From Candidatus Melainabacteria bacterium (GTDB lineage Bacteria; Cyanobacteriota; Vampirovibrionia; 2-02-FULL-35-15): a stretch of 16,619 nucleotides of DNA. The translations under genes were made by a program, and so were the position numbers. Shown here piece by piece: positions 13,297-16,619 of this stretch. Position 1 is the first letter of the stretch; each line of letters opens with the position of its first letter. The notes under the pieces are model-generated. The model was not told where the DNA came from. It saw nothing but the letters and a program-made list of their open reading frames with translations, and did no database searches. Location: NCBI GenBank assembly GCA_023250175.1, contig JAHFBD010000022.1, positions 1-16,619 of the forward strand. Reading direction: 5' to 3'.

Positions 13297-13629
13297 ATGA
13301 CAGCAATACCAGGCATAAACGCATCGAATGTAATTTATGATTTAACTAATGTTAGTACTAGTAATAATATTTATGAATTTGCTAAATACACAAACGATTT
13401 AACAGGTCAAGTTTTCTTTATGGGAGTTCTTCTAATAGGTTTTATTATTTTATTTGTCTCAATGAAAAGGTATGGAAATCAGGAAGCATTTTTATCCACA
13501 TCTTTTGTAATAACAATTTTAGGCGTTGGTTTCGCTGCATTGGATTTCATCCCGTCTTATTTCTTAGTTATATTAGTTTTAATTTTTGGCATGACATTTA
13601 CAGGATTTTTCTTGAGAAAAAACTATTAA
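13297..13629 (+). CDS. Three-helix membrane protein, last gene of the structural operon (110 aa)
   Basis: Hydrophobic segments at about 36-52, 62-80 and 84-104 predict three membrane helices after a polar N terminus of some 30 residues with Asn/Ser sequons (NAS, NVS). The gene starts one base after the preceding stop. The short positive end (FFLRKNY) suggests a cytoplasmic C terminus. The operon stops after it, and the next promoter begins within about 20 bases. The family is not recognised. Confidence 0.72.
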   Translation: MTAIPGINASNVIYDLTNVSTSNNIYEFAKYTNDLTGQVFFMGVLLIGFIILFVSMKRYGNQEAFLSTSFVITILGVGFAALDFIPSYFLVILVLIFGMTFTGFFLRKNY

Positions 13630-13647
13630 CTTAAGTTTTTCGAAACC

Positions 13648-13655
13648 TTTATATA
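13648..13655 (+). promoter_or_regulatory. TATA box of the small regulatory operon
   Basis: TTTATATA, preceded by a BRE-like CGAAACC, gives a predicted start near 13675-13680 and a leader of about 25 bases ending in GAGGTG (13690-13695) five bases before the ATG at 13701. The box overlaps the first ATACTAGTAT palindrome, so a bound repressor would block TBP. Confidence 0.6.
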
Positions 13656-13680
13656 CTAGTATACCTACTATACTAGTATG
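13652..13680. promoter_or_regulatory. Twin palindromic operators
   Basis: The palindrome ATACTAGTAT occurs at 13653-13662 and 13670-13679, 17 bp apart centre to centre; the first extends to a perfect 12-bp TATACTAGTATA. Tandem short palindromes over a TATA box are typical of RHH repressor operators, and an RHH-like protein is encoded just downstream. Confidence 0.65.
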
Positions 13681-13700
13681 TATAATTAAGAGGTGTAAAA

Positions 13701-13811
13701 ATGCAACAAGAAAAACTAATGATAGACTTTGAAAATAAAAGGATAGTTGGCAAAACAACTAAATTAAATTTTAAAAAACAAATAGAACAAATAAAGGAGT
13801 TGATAAAATGA
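13701..13811 (+). CDS. Tiny basic protein (36 aa), first gene of regulatory operon
   Basis: ATG at 13701 follows GAGGTG by five bases and is the first start after the operator-controlled promoter. The 36 residues (Lys-rich, amphipathic C-terminal helix KQIEQIKELIK) have no recognised family. The stop overlaps the next gene in an ATGA arrangement, and GGAG inside its last codons serves as ribosome site for that gene. It might be a leader peptide coupling translation to the RHH gene, or a partner of it. The ribosome site and overlap support it as a real gene despite its size. Confidence 0.6.
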   Translation: MQQEKLMIDFENKRIVGKTTKLNFKKQIEQIKELIK

Positions 13812-13924
13812 AACAGATAAACTTTTTCTTGAATGATGAAGAACATAAAAGAATAACTAGAAATAAAAATAAAATGAGCTGGAGAGAATATATTTTATTT
13901 TTGACGCAAGAAGTTAAGAAATAA
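13808..13924 (+). CDS. Miniature ribbon-helix-helix protein (38 aa)
   Basis: The 38 residues read as strand (QINFFLND), helix (EEHKRITRNKNK) and helix (SWREYILFLTQEVKK), the Arc/CopG ribbon-helix-helix plan at near-minimal length (CopG has 45 residues). It starts in an ATGA overlap, with AAGGAG about nine bases upstream. The twin palindromes in front of its operon are the natural binding sites, so autorepression is likely. It could also act on the promoters at 3394-3420 and around 14669, which share part of the operator sequence. Fold by pattern only. Confidence 0.65.
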   Translation: MKQINFFLNDEEHKRITRNKNKMSWREYILFLTQEVKK

Positions 13925-13942
13925 TTCACAATCCGTAAGGAT

Positions 13943-14006
13943 AAACTAGGAGGAGGTTAGTACCTCTTTCCTCTTCTTAGTTTTTTTGAAAAGAGGGAAG
14001 GAGGTA
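13943..14006 (+). ncRNA. Leader RNA with two mutually exclusive hairpins sequestering a ribosome site
   Basis: Hairpin A pairs AAACTA (13943-13948) with TAGTTT (13978-13983) and GAGGT (13953-13957) with ACCTC (13962-13966) around loop TAGT, and is followed by a run of T's to 13987, like a terminator. Hairpin B pairs TACCTC (13961-13966) with GAGGTA (14001-14006) and CCTCTT (13970-13975) with AAGAGG (13991-13996), about 15 bp in all. B covers GGAGG (14000-14004), the ribosome site of the gene at 14011. Both use 13961-13975, so they compete. It could be a riboswitch, thermosensor or protein-controlled attenuator; no known class is recognised. Confidence 0.6.
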
Positions 14007-14010
14007 TGTT

Positions 14011-14229
14011 ATGATTCATAATTCATATAAAACAAATATTGCATTTTCAACTGGCATTGCAAGTAATTTACTTATGCTTTGGTTTTACATCAAAATATGG
14101 ATTTTAGATGAAGTAGTGATTGGTGAACCTAATCATTACATTTTAGGTACTGAAATAATCTTGGCAATTGTAGGTACATATTGGTTAGTTAATATTTTTA
14201 AAAATAATTGGAATATCATCCAGATTTAA
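14011..14229 (+). CDS. Two-helix membrane protein under the hairpin switch (72 aa)
   Basis: Residues 9-31 and 44-63 are hydrophobic, giving two membrane helices joined by an acidic loop (LDEVVIGEPNH). GGAGG is six bases before the ATG but can be hidden in the 15-bp hairpin upstream, so expression is probably conditional. The family is unknown. A small membrane protein under tight control near regulatory genes could be an egress (holin-like), superinfection-exclusion or toxin-type peptide; none of these is shown by sequence. Confidence 0.7.
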   Translation: MIHNSYKTNIAFSTGIASNLLMLWFYIKIWILDEVVIGEPNHYILGTEIILAIVGTYWLVNIFKNNWNIIQI

Positions 14230-14255
14230 AATAAAACCACGGAGGAACTGAAAAA

Positions 14256-14612
14256 ATGTACAACGCAGAAAAAGGAATTGAAATTGAAACAATAAAAGCA
14301 GACACTATATATGATGGTGTCATAGTAAATGTAGAAGATGGAAACGTCAAAAAATTTATTACGGAAGTTGAGAAATGGAAAGGAAGTTTAGAACAAAGCG
14401 CCATTAATGTATGGATGGAAGTTAAGCAAGGCAAACAGACGTTTAAGTGTAACCAAATTTTTACTTATAATGAAAATAAGGATGGTTACACAGAATATAG
14501 CCCAAAATCTAACCTTGGCAAATTCTTTAGAAAATATGCTGGTCTGCCTAAACTTTTTATGAAGGTTAAGCTTTTGTCAGATTCTGAAGGCTATCTTAAA
14601 CTTATGTTATAA
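14256..14612 (+). CDS. Conserved-looking small soluble protein, possible OB-fold (118 aa)
   Basis: The ATG follows GGAGG by ten bases. The protein alternates strands and turns: DTIYDGVIVNVEDG (16-29), then FITEVEKWKGSLEQSAINVWMEVK, then FTYNENKDGYTEYSPKSNLGKFFRKYAGLPKLFMKVKLLSDSEGYLKL. The closing part (SPKSNLGKFFRKYAGLP) with basic and aromatic residues, flanked by strands, suggests a nucleic-acid-binding beta barrel. It resembles small proteins I have seen in archaeal mobile elements, but I cannot name the family. A single-strand DNA-binding or replication-accessory role is a guess. A T-rich terminator follows directly. Confidence 0.75.
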   Translation: MYNAEKGIEIETIKADTIYDGVIVNVEDGNVKKFITEVEKWKGSLEQSAINVWMEVKQGKQTFKCNQIFTYNENKDGYTEYSPKSNLGKFFRKYAGLPKLFMKVKLLSDSEGYLKLML

Positions 14613-14628
14613 TTTTTTTTATTTTTTG
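14613..14628 (+). terminator. T-tract terminator
   Basis: Two T runs (eight and six T's, split by one A) begin right after the stop codon at 14612. This fits archaeal intrinsic termination of the regulatory cluster. Confidence 0.65.
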
Positions 14629-14639
14629 TAGATTTTATT

Positions 14640-14758
14640 GGAGAAAATAGAAAAGTATATAAACAAAAACTAGTATATATATTCATAATGTATATTCACT
14701 CTTAATAATATACATAACTTATAATTAATTATATAATTAAAATAAAAAAAATAATAAA
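14640..14758. promoter_or_regulatory. AT-rich inverted-repeat region: promoter, operator, possible origin
   Basis: The stretch holds ACTAGTAT (14669-14676, as in the twin operators), an inverted repeat ATGTATATT/AATATACAT (14688-14696 and 14707-14715, 10-bp spacer), and a perfect 16-bp palindrome TTAATTATATAATTAA (14725-14740). TATATAA (14730-14736) inside the palindrome lies 23-29 bases before the ATG at 14759 and is the likely TATA box of a leaderless transcript. A self-repressing promoter is the simplest reading; a replication origin is possible because no other region is as AT-rich and repeat-dense. Confidence 0.5.
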
Positions 14759-15106
14759 ATGACAAGAAAAGTAAATAGACAAATAAGTATTGATTTGGAT
14801 GTAGATATGCAGATGAAAATAAGAAAAGATGTAAATTGGTCATCCTTCATTGAAAATTCAATTAAAATTTATTTAGGTTTAAAGGATAACTTAGACTTAG
14901 AAGAATCAAAAATTAAAGAGGATATTGATTTTTGGACAAAGAAAGAACAGGAAGCAAGAGAAAATAGAATTAAATTTGATTGTGTATTAGTAAACTTCAC
15001 TCACAATAAAGAAAAAGAAAAAATGAAAAATAAAATAAAACAAGATGAGCATATTAAATCTGCTAAGATTGAAATTGAGATGGCTAAAAATATATATGAT
15101 ATGTAA
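14759..15106 (+). CDS. RHH-type DNA-binding protein with coiled-coil tail (115 aa)
   Basis: Residues 1-45 fit a ribbon-helix-helix domain: a strand NRQISIDLD, a helix VDMQMKIRKDV, a turn NWSS and a helix FIENSIKIYLGL. The remaining 70 residues are highly charged and helical (EESKIKEDIDFWTKKEQEARENR..., EKEKMKNKIKQ), likely a coiled coil for oligomerisation. The promoter has a 16-bp palindrome over the TATA box, which suggests autoregulation. It is followed by a run of coupled genes. Possibilities are a transcriptional regulator of this operon or a ParG/CopG-like partition or copy-number protein. Confidence 0.72.
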   Translation: MTRKVNRQISIDLDVDMQMKIRKDVNWSSFIENSIKIYLGLKDNLDLEESKIKEDIDFWTKKEQEARENRIKFDCVLVNFTHNKEKEKMKNKIKQDEHIKSAKIEIEMAKNIYDM

Positions 15107-15117
15107 GAAGGTCAAAA

Positions 15118-15621
15118 ATGATAAATAATATATATTTTCAAGAAAGCACAAAATCTTATTTTTATTTTTCTGAAAAAAATGTTTTTTGTGATTATTGCAA
15201 TCTTATCATTTCAAAAACCTTATTATTTCAGGTTTGTTGGTCAAAACATCCAAAAATCAATAAGGCCTGTACTAACTGCATAAAAGAAACCAAAAAAGAG
15301 TATGGAATAGTTTTTGAAAGTTTCTGGTGTATCTTAATTTCAGAAATACCAGAAAATTGTAAACCTAAGTTAATATTACCTCCTATTATATCAAATGCTA
15401 AAATTAATAATTTTCAGGCAGCAGAAATTCAAACCATCAAAACTATTGACAATACTAAATATGCAGATAGGGAAACTTGGGAAGGTTCACAAATAGGAGT
15501 TATTGATTCAGAAAGGATAAGGGAATTAGATTGTTTACCTTCTTTTGATTTTTTTAAAAATTTAGTTGAGTCAAAACCTATTATAGAACAAAAAACAAAA
15601 TTATTGGAGGTAGAGAAATAA
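15118..15621 (+). CDS. Multi-cysteine zinc protein (167 aa)
   Basis: Residues 24-54 hold Cys24-x2-Cys27, Cys40 and Cys51-x2-Cys54, with His44 nearby, enough ligands for one or two zinc ions, as in treble-clef or RING-like modules. The remaining 110 residues are mixed and lack a recognised domain, with a further single Cys at about 71. GAAGGT precedes the ATG by seven bases. There is no membrane segment. It lies between the RHH and winged-helix-like genes, so a nucleic-acid or regulatory role is likely, but I cannot identify the family. Confidence 0.75.
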   Translation: MINNIYFQESTKSYFYFSEKNVFCDYCNLIISKTLLFQVCWSKHPKINKACTNCIKETKKEYGIVFESFWCILISEIPENCKPKLILPPIISNAKINNFQAAEIQTIKTIDNTKYADRETWEGSQIGVIDSERIRELDCLPSFDFFKNLVESKPIIEQKTKLLEVEK

Positions 15622-15622
15622 A

Positions 15623-15898
15623 ATGGCAAAAAGTTATTATGAATTACGCAAACAAGCAATGGAAATGATAGAAAATCAAATTAAAAATACTCCTATCAAA
15701 CAACAGCAACTATGCCTAAACATCTCTAAAATTTTTGGTTTTAGTTCTAACTTTACCTTAAAACATATTGCGCAACTTTTCGAGCTAGGCTATGTTGATT
15801 TTGACGCTGATATAGTCAGTTGGAATAAAATAAACGAAGAAAAAAATAATCAAATAAAAGAAGAGTTTAAAACAATTTTGGATTTGAAGGGTGATTAG
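15623..15898 (+). CDS. Winged-helix-like small protein (91 aa)
   Basis: One base after the previous stop; GGAGGT lies 11 bases upstream. Helical N terminus (YYELRKQAMEMIENQIKN), then IKQQQLCLNISKIFGFSSNFTLKHIAQLFELGYVDFDADIVSW: helix, turn, recognition-like helix and a strand pair resembling a winged helix. No catalytic motif. The charged tail (NEEKNNQIKEEFKTIL) is helical. It may be a regulator or replication accessory; assignment is by pattern and modest. Confidence 0.68.
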   Translation: MAKSYYELRKQAMEMIENQIKNTPIKQQQLCLNISKIFGFSSNFTLKHIAQLFELGYVDFDADIVSWNKINEEKNNQIKEEFKTILDLKGD

Positions 15899-15899
15899 A

Positions 15900-16193
15900 A
15901 TGGATAATAAACCAAAAATCCCAGATGAATTTTCAGATGAAGACTATATGTTAAAAGAATTAAATAGATGTTTTGATATTGTTTTAAGAGAAAAAGAGTA
16001 TATAATTAAATCAATGGGTGAGCAACAATACCAAAAATTTGCATTTAATCATTTACCTTATGGTCTTAAACAAAATGCAATAACTAATTTAATTTATGAT
16101 ACTCAAAAATATATAAAAAGTAATAAATATTTAATTATTACATTAAAAAAAATTCATCATTATTATGAACGATGTCAATTTCATAATGTCTAA
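15900..16193 (+). CDS. Uncharacterised helical protein (97 aa)
   Basis: ATG at 15900 is one base after the previous stop and is preceded by GGGTGATT, a good match to the archaeal 16S tail; a GTG at 15891 would add three residues. The acidic N terminus (PDEFSDEDYMLKELNRCFD) is followed by a helical, Lys/Tyr-rich body (REKEYIIKSMGEQQYQKFAF, LIYDTQKYIKSNKYLIITLKKI). No motif is recognised. The reading overlaps the following HTH gene by up to 29 bases if that gene starts at 16165. Confidence 0.7.
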   Translation: MDNKPKIPDEFSDEDYMLKELNRCFDIVLREKEYIIKSMGEQQYQKFAFNHLPYGLKQNAITNLIYDTQKYIKSNKYLIITLKKIHHYYERCQFHNV

Positions 16194-16437
16194 AATGATA
16201 AGCTACAAAGCCAGTAGGGATTGTATGCAACTTATGGATTTTTGCGAGATTACCATGGAAAAAAAAGAAATTCAAAGAAATAGAATTAAAGAGTTATTAT
16301 TTCAAAGGCCGACTTCTTGCAATGAATTTTTAAAACTAGGCATAGCACAATACAATACTAGAATTTTTGAATTGAGAAAGTTAGGTTATAAAATAAATTA
16401 TAATAGTTATACAAAAAAATTTCAGATGATAAGTTAA
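16165..16437 (+). CDS. Helix-turn-helix DNA-binding protein (90 aa, start uncertain)
   Basis: Residues 39-80 (NRIKELLFQRPTSCNEFLKLGIAQYNTRIFELRKLGYKI) match the phage-type helix-turn-helix pattern in which a first helix and a Ser/Thr-Cys turn lead to GIxxYxTRIxELRxLGYxI, as in the HTH_55-like family. Such proteins occur near replication and control genes of viruses and plasmids. Start choices are ATG 16165 (overlapping the previous gene), 16195 (one base after its stop, as in the neighbouring gene pair) or 16255; none has a Shine-Dalgarno site. The stop at 16435-16437 enters the terminal repeat by two bases, and the zinc-ribbon gene follows ten bases later. Confidence 0.75.
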   Translation: MNDVNFIMSKMISYKASRDCMQLMDFCEITMEKKEIQRNRIKELLFQRPTSCNEFLKLGIAQYNTRIFELRKLGYKINYNSYTKKFQMIS

Positions 16438-16447
16438 CTACTTTAAA

Positions 16448-16618
16448 ATGTCAGTTAAAAAATTTAAAAATTGTAGGTCTTGTGGGTTTGAAATAGAAAA
16501 CAAAATGGAGCAAGGGGTTTATTGCCTTGACTGTCAGGACATATGGAGCGCAAGGAAGTTTATCAAATTAAATAAAAAATTCATAGTGGGGCAGGTAGGG
16601 TATGAACCAACAAGATAA
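16448..16618 (+). CDS. Zinc-ribbon protein, second copy (56 aa, identical protein)
   Basis: The ORF encodes exactly the same 56 residues as the gene at 13-183. Codons 36, 44, 45 and 50 differ only at third positions (Arg, Lys, Phe, Val unchanged). It is probably the same gene seen twice because the contig wraps around a circle, represented by two strain variants. The start of the following 36-aa membrane peptide is also present (16602-16619) but is cut by the contig end. Confidence 0.8.
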   Translation: MSVKKFKNCRSCGFEIENKMEQGVYCLDCQDIWSARKFIKLNKKFIVGQVGYEPTR

Positions 16619-16619
16619 G
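16602..16619 (+). CDS. Truncated start of the 36-aa membrane peptide
   Basis: The first six codons (MNQQDK) of the gene at 167-277 recur here and run off the contig end. The fragment is an artefact of circular overlap rather than a separate gene. Confidence 0.5.

Larger units (their letters stand above)
16436..16619. repeat. Right copy of the terminal repeat
   Basis: This copy matches bases 1-184 except at 16555, 16579, 16582 and 16597. It abuts and slightly overlaps the HTH gene, giving the true upstream context of the left copy if the molecule is circular. Confidence 0.95.

Noticed and set aside
1..16619. CRISPR arrays, tRNA or rRNA genes, insertion sequences
   Set aside because: No regularly spaced repeats, cloverleaf sequences, rRNA motifs or transposase ORFs were seen; the only tandem repeat is coding.

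Overview
The window looks like the complete genome of a small archaeal mobile element, most likely a virus. The first 184 bases recur at the very end (1-184 and 16436-16619) with only four mismatches, so the contig reads as a closed circle of about 16,435 bp. Archaeal origin is inferred from TATA-box promoters 25-30 nt ahead of leaderless or short-leader starts, Shine-Dalgarno (GGAGG/GGTG) sites inside operons, T-tract terminators, several small CxxC zinc proteins, ribbon-helix-helix (RHH) regulators, and surface proteins rich in N-glycosylation sequons. The DNA is very AT-rich and the standard code fits, with all three stop codons used. A DPANN-type or other AT-rich archaeal host is plausible but not shown.

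Layout. (1) 1-277: a 56-aa zinc ribbon and an overlapping 36-aa membrane peptide. (2) 277-938: a minimal tyrosine recombinase bracketed by two mirror-image arrays of Xer/dif-like half-sites. (3) 944-3389, minus strand: an overlapping eight-gene operon with a zinc protein, a 138-aa protein, a P-loop ATPase, four small membrane proteins (three of them only 36-49 aa) and a terminal zinc protein. (4) 3390-3553: a divergent promoter region with a palindrome and a leader hairpin. (5) 3554-4412: two related double-hydrophobic-helix proteins, the best major and minor capsid candidates, resembling the hairpin capsid proteins of spindle-shaped archaeal viruses. (6) 4499-13629, plus strand: a long structural operon with an 878-aa internal protein candidate, a soluble 195-aa protein, several membrane proteins, a basic repeat protein, an RHH protein and a roughly 980-aa secreted, sequon-rich spike anchored at its C terminus. 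(7) 13640-14612: an early or regulatory cluster with tandem palindromic operators, two tiny genes (one RHH), an RNA element able to form two competing hairpins, a membrane peptide and a 118-aa conserved-looking protein. (8) 14613-16437: an AT-rich, inverted-repeat-laden promoter (possible origin) followed by RHH, zinc and helix-turn-helix genes that run into the repeated zinc-ribbon gene.

Taken together: the recombinase would integrate or resolve the circle, the ATPase operon probably serves packaging or morphogenesis, and the plus-strand operon builds a membrane-rich virion with a glycosylated spike. RHH and HTH proteins would control the divergent and early promoters. No DNA polymerase, recognisable Rep protein, terminase or jelly-roll capsid was seen, so replication probably uses host enzymes or an unrecognised initiator. 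Most functions here are inferred from domain patterns, not from database matches.
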